Source: M3007 sp046160345
GTDB taxonomy: Bacteria > Bacteroidota > Bacteroidia > Chitinophagales > Saprospiraceae
Assembly: GCA_046160345.1 (NCBI GenBank)
Contig: JBJXGO010000325.1
Span: 1 to 38,807, forward strand
Direction of reading: 5' to 3'
Length of the DNA: 38,807 nucleotides
Shown here piece after piece: positions 31,959 to 38,807 of the stretch. Made by a program: the position numbers and the translations under genes. A model generated the notes under the pieces. It was not told the DNA's origin. It did not search any database and worked only from the letters and a program-made list of their open reading frames with translations. Positions within the stretch are counted from its first letter, which is position 1. Each line of letters opens with the position of its first letter.

Positions 31959-33284
31959 ATGGCAGGCATTCGAAAATATTGGATAGCATTGATTTTCATG
32001 GGGTTATGCTCTGTTGCTTTTACGCAGCATGAAGAACACCCAGCAACTCAACAATCGTCGGAGCAATACCAAACTCCAACGAATGCCGATTCCGGCCATG
32101 TTTCAGGCCATGACACCAAAGAGGCGCATTCGGGTTGCGGCCACTCAATGGAGCAAAAAGAAGGTGAATTCAATGCCGGTGAAACGGCGGTACACCATAT
32201 TGCTGATGCTAACGCCATTCATGTCATCGGCGACATTTACATTCCGCTCCCCTGTTTTCTTTATGCGCCATCTCAAGGCTGGACATTTACTACCACCTCC
32301 GTCTTTCATGCCCACCATCATGGCAACGGCACCTTGGCTAAAGACGGTTATGTGCTGGTTCACGGAAGCATCCAGCGCGTACAGGACCCCAGTTTCCCAA
32401 AAGGCCTTGTACCTGTCAGCGAACCGACGCATGAAGTACGACTGGTGAAGAACAAGAAAAAAGACATATATTTTGTGATGTCTGAGGGCAAATGTTATGA
32501 GTTGGAAAAAAAGACAACTTTCGATGGTGGATTGATGGGTGGAGGTGTAACAAGTTTTTACGATTACTCGATCACGAGAAATGTATTTACGATGCTACTC
32601 ACCTGCCTCCTGTTATTTTTAGTGTTCCGTAGCGCGGCCAACGCAGCCACCCGTACCCAAGGCCAGGCGCCTAAAGGCTTGCAAAACTTCATAGAACCTT
32701 TTTACACCTTTATTCGAGACGACGTTGCGCGCCCTTCCATTGGCCCTAAGTACGAAAAATATATGCCGTACTTGTTGACGGTGTTCTTTTTTATCCTCGG
32801 ACTAAACCTTATTGGCCAAATACCTTTTTTCCCCGGAAGCGCAAATGTGACAGGCAATATTTCAGTGACCATCGTATTGGCCCTGTTGACTTTTATTCTC
32901 ATGCTTGCAAGCACCAAAAAATATTTTTGGGAGCACACGCTTTGGATGCCCGGTGTTCCTGCAGCACTAAAAATTCTTATCCTGACACCGGTAGAAATAC
33001 TTGGCCTGTTTCTCAAGCCATTTACCCTGCTGCTTCGACTATTTGCAAACATTACCGCAGGACACATTGTGATCATGTGTTTCGTTGGATTGATATTTAT
33101 TTTTGGGAAGGCTGGCACCAGTGTTGGCGGCTCGATAGCAGGAGCAGCAGCAGCCATTCCGCTCTCCCTCTTTATGATGACCCTCGAACTTTTGGTGGCT
33201 TTTTTACAGGCCTTCATTTTCACCATGTTGTCTGCTACCTACATTGGAATGGCCCTGGAAGAGCCACATGGAGATCATCATTAA
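31959..33284 (+). CDS. atpB: ATP synthase F0 subunit a with long His-rich N-terminal extension
   Basis: This 441-residue protein forms the proton half-channels beside the c ring in the inner membrane. The membrane part starts near residue 205 and contains the essential arginine (Arg360) in LLLRLFANITAGH, plus the final helix ELLVAFLQAFIFTMLSATYIGMAL. The first 200 residues are an extension. It has a signal peptide (ALIFMGLCSVAFTQ), a histidine- and glutamate-rich stretch (HEEHPATQQ ... SGHVSGHDTKEAHSGCGHSM) and a compact beta segment (HVIGDIYIPLPCFLYA ... VLVHGSIQRV). Bacteroidota a subunits often carry a cleavable leader and a periplasmic extension, but most are shorter. The tail EEPHGDHH is also His-rich. 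It is the first gene of atpBEFHAG. Confidence 0.95.
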   Translation: MAGIRKYWIALIFMGLCSVAFTQHEEHPATQQSSEQYQTPTNADSGHVSGHDTKEAHSGCGHSMEQKEGEFNAGETAVHHIADANAIHVIGDIYIPLPCFLYAPSQGWTFTTTSVFHAHHHGNGTLAKDGYVLVHGSIQRVQDPSFPKGLVPVSEPTHEVRLVKNKKKDIYFVMSEGKCYELEKKTTFDGGLMGGGVTSFYDYSITRNVFTMLLTCLLLFLVFRSAANAATRTQGQAPKGLQNFIEPFYTFIRDDVARPSIGPKYEKYMPYLLTVFFFILGLNLIGQIPFFPGSANVTGNISVTIVLALLTFILMLASTKKYFWEHTLWMPGVPAALKILILTPVEILGLFLKPFTLLLRLFANITAGHIVIMCFVGLIFIFGKAGTSVGGSIAGAAAAIPLSLFMMTLELLVAFLQAFIFTMLSATYIGMALEEPHGDHH

Positions 33285-33378
33285 GTTTAGTTTATCAGGG
33301 TTTGTAATAAACCCCTCCAACCCTAATAAACCCTCATCAACATTCATTTTTCATTCATAATTAATAAATTTTAAGACT
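33285..33378 (+). repeat. atpB-atpE spacer with inverted repeats
   Basis: Arms 33290-33303 and 33328-33341 pair at 12 of 14 positions, starting five bases after the atpB stop. A nested GGGTTT/AAACCC hairpin lies at 33298-33314. The word AACCCTAATAAACCCTCAT at 33319-33337 recurs inverted in the atpF-atpH spacer. Confidence 0.7.
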
Positions 33379-33588
33379 ATGTACGCAGCAATTGGAGCAG
33401 GTTTAGCCGCTATCGGCGCCGGCATCGGCGTAGGAACCATCGGCGGCAAAGCTGTTGAAGGCATCGCCCGTCAACCAGAAGCAGTGGGAGACATCCGTGC
33501 TAACATGATTTTGACCGCAGCACTCGTTGAAGGCGCTGCCTTGGTAGCCATGGTATTGTCGTTCTTCGTGGCGGCTCCTGGCCAGTAA
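33379..33588 (+). CDS. atpE: ATP synthase F0 subunit c
   Basis: This 69-residue double-helix hairpin is the monomer of the rotating c ring. Helix 1 is glycine/alanine-rich (IGAGLAAIGAGIGVGTIGG), the polar loop is ARQPE, and helix 2 carries the ion-binding carboxylate Glu51 in ALVEGAAL. The sodium-type signature (Gln in helix 1 and Ser/Thr after the glutamate) is absent, so the enzyme should use protons. Length is at the short end of the family. Confidence 0.96.
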   Translation: MYAAIGAGLAAIGAGIGVGTIGGKAVEGIARQPEAVGDIRANMILTAALVEGAALVAMVLSFFVAAPGQ

Positions 33589-33743
33589 GAAACGCTAATC
33601 CGGGTCTGCGCGAAGCGGTTGGCGACGCAATGACCCGGAATTTTAATGTGGTCAATGAGATAAAGGTGGTCAATTTTCCACACTAAACCCATTCACCACA
33701 TTAGACCCATTTGCCACATTCATCAAATTGACCACATTAAATT
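33589..33743 (+). repeat. atpE-atpF spacer with two inverted repeats and short word repeats
   Basis: A first hairpin pairs 33599-33606 with 33632-33639 (TCCGGGTC/GACCCGGA). A second has perfect 15-base arms, 33642-33656 and 33727-33741 (TTTAATGTGGTCAAT with its complement). Its right arm ends two bases before the atpF ATG. Between the arms are a second GTGGTCAAT and several CCACATT-type words. Folding would hide the atpF start. Confidence 0.8.
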
Positions 33744-34256
33744 ATGGTTTTTATAGCTGACTTTTCCGTCATCAAGCCAGAACCAGGCTTGCTTATCTGG
33801 ACGACAATTATTTTTGGTTTGTTTTGGTTTTTGATGAGCAAGTTTGCTTTCAAACCGATCGGAAATGCGCTAAAGCAGCGCGAACTGGACATACAAAGCT
33901 CTCTCGACGAAGCAAAACGCGCCCGTGAGGAAATGTCGCAGTTGCAAGCCGAGAATGAAAAACTGCTCGCACAGGCCCGTGAAGAGCGTTCGGCAATTTT
34001 GAAAGAAGCCAAAGAGGCCAAGGAAGAGATCATTGCAGAAGCCAAAGAGCGTGCCGCTGCTGAGTACAAACGCAAAGTCGAAAGCGCTATTCAGGATATT
34101 GAAAACCAAAAGCAAGCTGCTTTGGTGACTTTGAAAAATCAATCCGGACAAATGGCCGTCGAAATCGCAGAAAAACTGCTTCGCCGTGAACTCGCCAATA
34201 AGCCCGAGCAGGAGGCCTACGCTAAATCTCTGGCAGAATCCATTAATCTGAACTAG
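33744..34256 (+). CDS. atpF: ATP synthase F0 subunit b
   Basis: This 170-residue peripheral stalk subunit has one N-terminal membrane helix (LIWTTIIFGLFWFLMSKFAF). A long charged coiled coil follows (DEAKRAREEMSQLQAENEKL to about residue 135), dimerises and reaches up to the delta subunit. The C-terminal segment (MAVEIAEKLLRREL) is the conserved delta-contact region. The ATG at 33744 follows a 155-base spacer whose inverted repeat ends next to it. Confidence 0.95.
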   Translation: MVFIADFSVIKPEPGLLIWTTIIFGLFWFLMSKFAFKPIGNALKQRELDIQSSLDEAKRAREEMSQLQAENEKLLAQAREERSAILKEAKEAKEEIIAEAKERAAAEYKRKVESAIQDIENQKQAALVTLKNQSGQMAVEIAEKLLRRELANKPEQEAYAKSLAESINLN

Positions 34257-34332
34257 GTTTATGAGGGTTTATTAGGGTTTATCAAGTTTATAAACCCTAA
34301 TAAACCCCTATAAACCATTATAAACAAATAAA
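34257..34332 (+). repeat. atpF-atpH spacer with perfect 18-base hairpin
   Basis: Arms 34265-34282 and 34290-34307 (GGGTTTATTAGGGTTTAT with its exact complement) enclose a 7-base loop and begin 8 bases after the atpF stop. The spacer is built of GGTTTAT words on the left and ATAAACC words on the right. No T-run follows, so it is not a plain terminator, and the operon continues past it. Confidence 0.85.
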
Positions 34333-34893
34333 ATGAGCGTCACTCGCATCGCTACCCGTTACGCCAAGTCGTTGATCGAGCTTGCTGTTGAACAAGGCAA
34401 ACTCGCGCAGGTAAGCACCGACATACAATCGTTGGCTTCATCTGTTGCCAATCGCGATTTGAAGCTCATGTTGAAAAGCCCTATTATCAGTGCGGACAAA
34501 AAAAATGCCGCTTTGAACGCAATATTCGGCAAGCAAATGGACAGCCTTACCATGGCTTACCTTACACTGCTGGTCAACAAAGGTCGTGAAGGATACCTTC
34601 CAGAAATAGCCTCCGAGTTTGTTGAACAGTATAAGAATTTGCAAAAAATCACCACCGTAAAGGTTATTTCTGCAACGCCTTTGAGCGATGGCGTACTGGC
34701 AGACCTTAAATCACGTCTGCTCAAAAGCGGTATTACCAATGCTAATCTGGAAATGGAAAGCAGCATTGACCCTGAACTGCTTGGGGGATTTGTGCTCGAA
34801 TTTGACAACAAACGCTACGATGCTTCAATTGCCAACAAATTACTGGAATTGAAATCAGAGTTTAAAAAGAATCTGTACATAAAAGAATACTAA
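34333..34893 (+). CDS. atpH: ATP synthase F1 subunit delta
   Basis: This 186-residue subunit links the peripheral stalk to the top of the alpha/beta hexamer. The N-terminal helical domain (RIATRYAKSLIELAVEQGKL ... LMLKSPIISADKKNAAL ... LTLLVNKGREGYLPEI) is standard. The C-terminal part contains VKVISATPLSDGVL and the conserved PELLGGFVLEFDNKRYDASI. Start and length are normal. The spacer to atpA (114 bases) lacks a strong inverted repeat, unlike the other operon spacers. Confidence 0.95.
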   Translation: MSVTRIATRYAKSLIELAVEQGKLAQVSTDIQSLASSVANRDLKLMLKSPIISADKKNAALNAIFGKQMDSLTMAYLTLLVNKGREGYLPEIASEFVEQYKNLQKITTVKVISATPLSDGVLADLKSRLLKSGITNANLEMESSIDPELLGGFVLEFDNKRYDASIANKLLELKSEFKKNLYIKEY

Positions 34894-35007
34894 GGAATTG
34901 CTTGGGGGCTTGATTGTGGATTTGCTGAATAAACAAACCTGCAAAAAACAAAACCCAGGGTTACCGGATGTTCTAATCTAGTTTTACACATATCAACATT
35001 CAATACA

Positions 35008-36591
35008 ATGGCAGACGTCAGACCGGAAGAAATCTCCGCGATATTGAAACAGCAACTGTCGGGCTTCGGGGCCGAGACAAACCTTGAAGAAGTGGGCAGT
35101 GTATTGCAAGTGGGCGATGGTATCGCCCGTGTTTACGGCCTGAACCGCGCACAGTCCGGTGAATTGGTCGAATTTGAAAATGGTACCCGTGCCATCGTGC
35201 TCAACCTCGAAGAAGACAACGTTGGTGTAGTGCTTATGGGTTCGCCCACGGGCATTCGAGAAGGTTCGTCGGTTAAACGAACAGGGCAAATCGCTTCTAT
35301 TGAGGTCGGTGATGGCTTCCTGGGACGCGTTGTCAACCCGCTGGGCCAACCGATTGACGGAAAAGGCCCTATCACTGGAACCAAGTACGATATGCCTTTG
35401 GAGCGAAAAGCGCCCGGGGTTATTTACCGCCAACCGGTTAACGAACCTCTTCAAACCGGTATTAAAGCTATCGATGCGATGATCCCGATTGGCCGTGGCC
35501 AGCGCGAATTGATCATCGGCGACCGGCAAACAGGCAAAACCGCCATCGCAATCGATACCATTATCAACCAAAAAGAATTTTACGACCGTGGAGAACCGGT
35601 GTTCTGCATCTATGTAGCCTGCGGACAAAAGGCTTCTACAGTAGCCACTGTTGCTCGTACACTCGAAGAATACGGCGCAATGGCATACACCTGTATTGTG
35701 TCATCTTCAGCCTCAGACCCTGCACCTTTGCAGTTCTATGCACCCTTTGCCGGAGCCTGCATTGGCGAGTTTTTCCGTGACACAGGCCGTCCGGCGCTGA
35801 TCATTTACGACGATCTTTCCAAGCAAGCGGTGGCTTACCGGGAGGTATCGCTGCTGTTGCGTCGTCCTCCAGGCCGTGAGGCTTACCCTGGTGACGTTTT
35901 CTACCTGCACAGCCGTTTGCTAGAGCGTGCAGCCAAGGTAATCGCCAGTGCCGATGTGGTAAAAGACATGAACGACCTGCCACCGAGTCTCGTGAAAGCC
36001 GGACTTATAAAGGGTGGCGGCTCACTCACTGCATTGCCGATCATCGAAACACAGGCGGGTGACGTTTCTGCATATATTCCTACCAATGTGATCTCCATCA
36101 CGGATGGACAGATTTTCCTGGAATCTACCTTGTTCAACGCAGGTGTTCGCCCTGCTATCAACGTAGGTATTTCTGTTAGCCGTGTTGGTGGTAACGCACA
36201 GATCAAATCGATGAAAAAAATCGCGGGCACTTTGAAACTCGACCAGGCGCAATACCGTGAGTTGGAAGCGTTCTCAAAATTCGGTTCAGACCTTGATGTA
36301 ACAACCCAGGCCGTGTTGGCTAAAGGCGCGAGAAACGTGGAGATACTGAAACAGCCACAATATAGCCCGGTTTCTGTGGAAAAACAGGTTGCTATCATTT
36401 ATCTCGGCACCAACAATCTGCTCCGCGACGTGCCCCTCGACAAGGTACAGGAATTCGAACACCTCTTTTTAGAGCGCATGGAGAGCAAACTTCCCGATGT
36501 GCTCGAAGAATTCCGCAAAGGAAAACTGGAAGAGGCCAGCCTTGCCAAAATGAAGGATTTGGCGGCAGACCTGGCAGGTGGATATAAATAA
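35008..36591 (+). CDS. atpA: ATP synthase F1 subunit alpha
   Basis: This 527-residue subunit forms the catalytic hexamer with beta and binds nucleotide at non-catalytic sites. The P-loop is GDRQTGKT at residues 171-178. The family signature appears in PAINVGISVSRVGG, with the alpha-type arginine finger in SVSRVGG. The N-terminal helix (ISAILKQQLSGFG) binds delta. Length matches the family. It is followed by atpG after an 88-base spacer. Confidence 0.97.
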   Translation: MADVRPEEISAILKQQLSGFGAETNLEEVGSVLQVGDGIARVYGLNRAQSGELVEFENGTRAIVLNLEEDNVGVVLMGSPTGIREGSSVKRTGQIASIEVGDGFLGRVVNPLGQPIDGKGPITGTKYDMPLERKAPGVIYRQPVNEPLQTGIKAIDAMIPIGRGQRELIIGDRQTGKTAIAIDTIINQKEFYDRGEPVFCIYVACGQKASTVATVARTLEEYGAMAYTCIVSSSASDPAPLQFYAPFAGACIGEFFRDTGRPALIIYDDLSKQAVAYREVSLLLRRPPGREAYPGDVFYLHSRLLERAAKVIASADVVKDMNDLPPSLVKAGLIKGGGSLTALPIIETQAGDVSAYIPTNVISITDGQIFLESTLFNAGVRPAINVGISVSRVGGNAQIKSMKKIAGTLKLDQAQYRELEAFSKFGSDLDVTTQAVLAKGARNVEILKQPQYSPVSVEKQVAIIYLGTNNLLRDVPLDKVQEFEHLFLERMESKLPDVLEEFRKGKLEEASLAKMKDLAADLAGGYK

Positions 36592-36679
36592 TGATAAGTG
36601 TTGAATGATAAGGGTAAAATGGCCATGATGCCTGCTCTTTTTTATCAGCACTAAACTATTAACACTCATCACTTAGAAA
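36592..36679 (+). repeat. atpA-atpG spacer with imperfect inverted repeat
   Basis: Arms 36595-36609 and 36661-36675 pair at about 12 of 15 positions. The left arm starts three bases after the atpA stop, and the right arm ends four bases before the atpG ATG. GATAAG/TTATC-type words are repeated inside. Confidence 0.55.
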
Positions 36680-37573
36680 ATGGCTGGCGGTTTAAAAGAA
36701 GTACGCGAACGGATCAAGTCGGTTAACAATACGCAGCAAATCACGAAGGCCATGAAAATGGTATCCGCTGCAAAATTGCGAAAGGCACAAAATGCCATTG
36801 TGCAACTTCGCCCATATGCCAATCGCCTGAACCGGATGTTATCCAACATACTATCAAACCTGGGATCTGGCGGTAATACCAGTTTTGGCAAAGCCAGATC
36901 GGTAAAAAACGTTTTAATAGTAGTGGTGACCTCCAATCGGGGACTTTGTGGTGCGTTCAATACAAATATTTGCAAGGAAGCAACGGCCCTCATCACTGAA
37001 AAATATGGGCAGCAGCGCAGCAGCGGCAATGTTTCCATGTTGTTTATCGGAAAAAAAGGGTACGACTATTTCCGTCGCCGGTTCCGCGATGTCAATTTCA
37101 TTATTGATTACATCCCGGTTTACGATAACGTGGCATATGAAAACGTGAGTGCAGTAGCGCGTGAGCGTATGGATGAGTTTTCAGGAGGAAAATTCGATGC
37201 CATTGAAATCGTATATAGCCGTTTCAAAAACGCAGCAACGGTTTTCCCAACGGCTGAGCAATGGTTGCCGGTACCCAAAATGGAGGTTCCTGAAGGTGCA
37301 AAGGCCAAAAAATCGGATTACCTGTTTGAGCCAGACCAGGAGCAACTCTTAGAAACCATGGTGCCCAGCATACTTCAATTGTCTTTCCACAAAGCTGTAC
37401 TCGACACTCAGGCCTCTGAGCATGGTTCCCGTATGACCGCCATGGACAAGGCAACTGAAAATGCGGAGGAATTGCTCAAATCGCTCAAAATATTCTACAA
37501 CAAGAAGCGACAGGAGGCCATCACGACCGAACTCGGCGAGATCGTGAGCGGTGCGGCTGCCCTTGAAAGTTGA
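36680..37573 (+). CDS. atpG: ATP synthase F1 subunit gamma
   Basis: This 297-residue central-stalk rotor subunit has the N-terminal helix LKEVRERIKSVNNTQQITKAMKMVSAAKLRKAQ and the C-terminal helix MTAMDKATENAEELLKSLKIFYNKKRQEAITTEL, which pair as the coiled coil inside the hexamer. The Rossmann-like middle contains TSNRGLCGAFNTN. It is the last gene of this cluster; a hairpin follows. The beta and epsilon genes (atpD, atpC) are not next to it, as is common in Bacteroidota. Confidence 0.96.
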   Translation: MAGGLKEVRERIKSVNNTQQITKAMKMVSAAKLRKAQNAIVQLRPYANRLNRMLSNILSNLGSGGNTSFGKARSVKNVLIVVVTSNRGLCGAFNTNICKEATALITEKYGQQRSSGNVSMLFIGKKGYDYFRRRFRDVNFIIDYIPVYDNVAYENVSAVARERMDEFSGGKFDAIEIVYSRFKNAATVFPTAEQWLPVPKMEVPEGAKAKKSDYLFEPDQEQLLETMVPSILQLSFHKAVLDTQASEHGSRMTAMDKATENAEELLKSLKIFYNKKRQEAITTELGEIVSGAAALES

Positions 37574-37599
37574 TAGACTTATTTTCAGATAAAACCATC

Positions 37600-37634
37600 A
37601 AATGCCTCGTCAGTTTTGTGCTGACGGGGCATTT
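37600..37634 (+). terminator. Terminator-like hairpin after atpG
   Basis: Arms 37600-37613 and 37621-37634 (AAATGCCTCGTCAG with CTGACGGGGCATTT) form a 14-base-pair stem with one G-U and a 7-base loop, 26 bases after the atpG stop. The following sequence is only moderately T-rich. Confidence 0.7.
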
Positions 37635-37743
37635 GGCATTTATTTGAAGAACAACCCCAGGAGGGGAGTGTTAACACGCGTTCGAGAGCAAAAAAGAACA
37701 ACAAATTATTTAACATGATTTCAAGAATTAAATAATCTAACAC

Positions 37744-37751
37744 TACATTTG
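37744..37751 (+). promoter_or_regulatory. -7 promoter box for the terminal lipoprotein gene
   Basis: TACATTTG matches TAnnTTTG, 73 bases before the ATG at 37825. A clear -33 TTTG is not seen at the expected distance. Confidence 0.4.
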
Positions 37752-37824
37752 CCATTGCCTATATATTTAGAATAATTCATTTGCTTCTCTATACTAATTT
37801 CAAATTTTTCTAAAATTCAAAAAC

Positions 37825-38807
37825 ATGAAGAACTCAATCTCTCTATTTGTGTGCATCGTTGCGCTACTGGCCGTATTGGCCAATTGCGGCGACCCAAAAC
37901 CTAAACCATCGGATCCTAAAATTGATCCGGCTTCCAGCAGTACTTTTTCTCCGGTCAAAATGCCATCGTCCTTGCCTGGGATGACAGGCTGGAAATTCCC
38001 GGAAGACTCCGTCACTGTGGATCGCTGGATATCGCAAAACGATACAAAGGCAATTTACCAACATGCCTGGGGAGTTTGGGATGCCCTGACCTCGCCCTCC
38101 GGAGAAAAATTCAACAAAGAAACCTTGCTTGTTTTTGAAACCTGGTACACACCAGAAGATGTACAGAATATACTGACTACTTCGCTAACTAATATCAGCA
38201 ACCGGCCACGTCATAATTTCCAGCCCCTAAACCAACTTGCACATGGCGAGCCAGAATCAGAAGCAGCCGATGTGGTTGGTTTTGTAAAATGGGATCCTAC
38301 TGCTAGCGACCATATCATCAAGAACAAACTCCTTTTCCAATCTACTTTGGACGGCATGCAAAAGAGCATGGATGGAAAGAACGCCAAAATGATACCCGAA
38401 TTTCCGAATACTGCTGTTGCGTTAAAACCTGTTTTTCAGAATTTAAGCCAACTATCAAAAACAAACGGGCTCTTCTGGTTGCAAGCCTGGCCAGGTTCGC
38501 CTGCTACCCCCCAACCCTTTGATCCAACAAAATGGGGTCAATACATTTTTGTTGATGTTAACAATAAAGGTGCTACCAACAATACAGGTACAACTACGGA
38601 TACTTTAAGCCCAACGCCAAATGCAACCTATGGATTGGGTGATTTTATCCATTTCCAACTGGATTCCACGATGGCAGCAGAATTAGGGCCGGGCAACAAC
38701 GTAGGTGATTATATGATTTTGCTTGCGATGCACATCACAACCAAAGAGACCAAACGATGGACTTGGCAGACCATGTTTTGGTCGAACAATCCGGCACAGG
38801 CCCTTTT
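37825..38807 (+). CDS. Lipoprotein of unknown function, 3' end missing
   Basis: The frame starts at ATG 37825 and stays open to the window edge, giving at least 327 residues. The leader SLFVCIVALLAVLANC ends in a lipobox (LANC, Cys21), followed by GDPKPKPSDPK, so an outer- or inner-membrane lipoprotein is expected. The mature part is tryptophan-rich: MTGWKFPEDSVTVDRWI, HAWGVWDALTSP, VFETWYTPEDV, then DYMILLAMHITTKETKRW and TWQTMFWSNNP. The W-T-W-Q-T-M-F-W run recalls a motif I associate with hypothetical proteins near cytochrome c genes, but I cannot assign a family. It was missed by a simple start-to-stop search because no stop is present. Confidence 0.75.
   Translation, partial: MKNSISLFVCIVALLAVLANCGDPKPKPSDPKIDPASSSTFSPVKMPSSLPGMTGWKFPEDSVTVDRWISQNDTKAIYQHAWGVWDALTSPSGEKFNKETLLVFETWYTPEDVQNILTTSLTNISNRPRHNFQPLNQLAHGEPESEAADVVGFVKWDPTASDHIIKNKLLFQSTLDGMQKSMDGKNAKMIPEFPNTAVALKPVFQNLSQLSKTNGLFWLQAWPGSPATPQPFDPTKWGQYIFVDVNNKGATNNTGTTTDTLSPTPNATYGLGDFIHFQLDSTMAAELGPGNNVGDYMILLAMHITTKETKRWTWQTMFWSNNPAQAL

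Noticed and set aside
34261..34310. Telomere-like TTTATTAGGGTTTA repeats
   Set aside because: They lie inside a bacterial operon spacer as an inverted pair, not a tandem array. A hairpin is a better description.

Overview
This window most likely comes from a Bacteroidota chromosome, probably a Saprospiria-like member (the class is an inference). The evidence is: type A and type B T9SS sorting domains; DUF4249, DUF937, DUF2452 and DUF6794 proteins; a double-glycine leader of the Bacteroidota type; the split ATP synthase operon order a-c-b-delta-alpha-gamma; and several promoter boxes of the form TAnnTTTG, the Bacteroidota -7 element. I saw no tRNA, rRNA, CRISPR array, transposase or phage core gene. 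No gene-free stretch exceeds 300 bases; the longest are 10412-10689, 16938-17211, 31718-31958 and 37574-37824.

Layout. 1-632 is the end of an RND efflux adaptor. 695-1135 is a small secreted NTF2-like protein on the minus strand. 1369-5866 holds a short T9SS protein and a 1296-residue secreted repeat protein ending in a phage-type S74 chaperone domain. 6013-9728 holds a divergent pair: an SH3-domain envelope protein and a double lamin-tail-domain exported protein. 9761-13465 holds a DUF937 protein, the SppA signal peptide peptidase and a DJ-1/PfpI protein. 13455-16937 (minus) is a likely operon of a MerR regulator, a THUMP rRNA methyltransferase and a polytopic membrane protein. 17212-17415 is a 67-residue double-glycine leader peptide with its own promoter and terminator, divergent from the MerR gene. 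17514-19732 holds a DUF6794 protein, a small membrane protein and a DnaQ exonuclease/GIY-YIG fusion. 19741-23181 (minus) is malate dehydrogenase, a thioredoxin-fold protein and a TonB-dependent receptor, the last two overlapping. 23351-27609 (minus) is a DUF4249 protein, valyl-tRNA synthetase and DUF2452. 27701-31102 is a large T9SS type B adhesin-like protein. 31283-37573 is dUTPase followed by atpB-E-F-H-A-G, with beta and epsilon absent. 37825 to the end is an incomplete lipoprotein.

Most of the content is housekeeping or secreted-surface material. Three things stand out. First, there is a compact divergent unit made of a MerR regulator that has lost its cobalamin-ligand histidines and a bacteriocin-like double-glycine peptide. 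Second, four of the five ATP synthase spacers carry inverted repeats placed just after one stop codon and before the next start codon, and two of these spacers share a 19-base word in opposite orientation. Third, two distant intrinsic hairpins share the same arm sequence. Several start codons were moved from the longest open frame because promoter boxes, hairpins or signal peptides favour a shorter form (S74 protein, SH3 protein, polytopic membrane protein, TonB receptor, thioredoxin-like protein, DUF2452, dUTPase).
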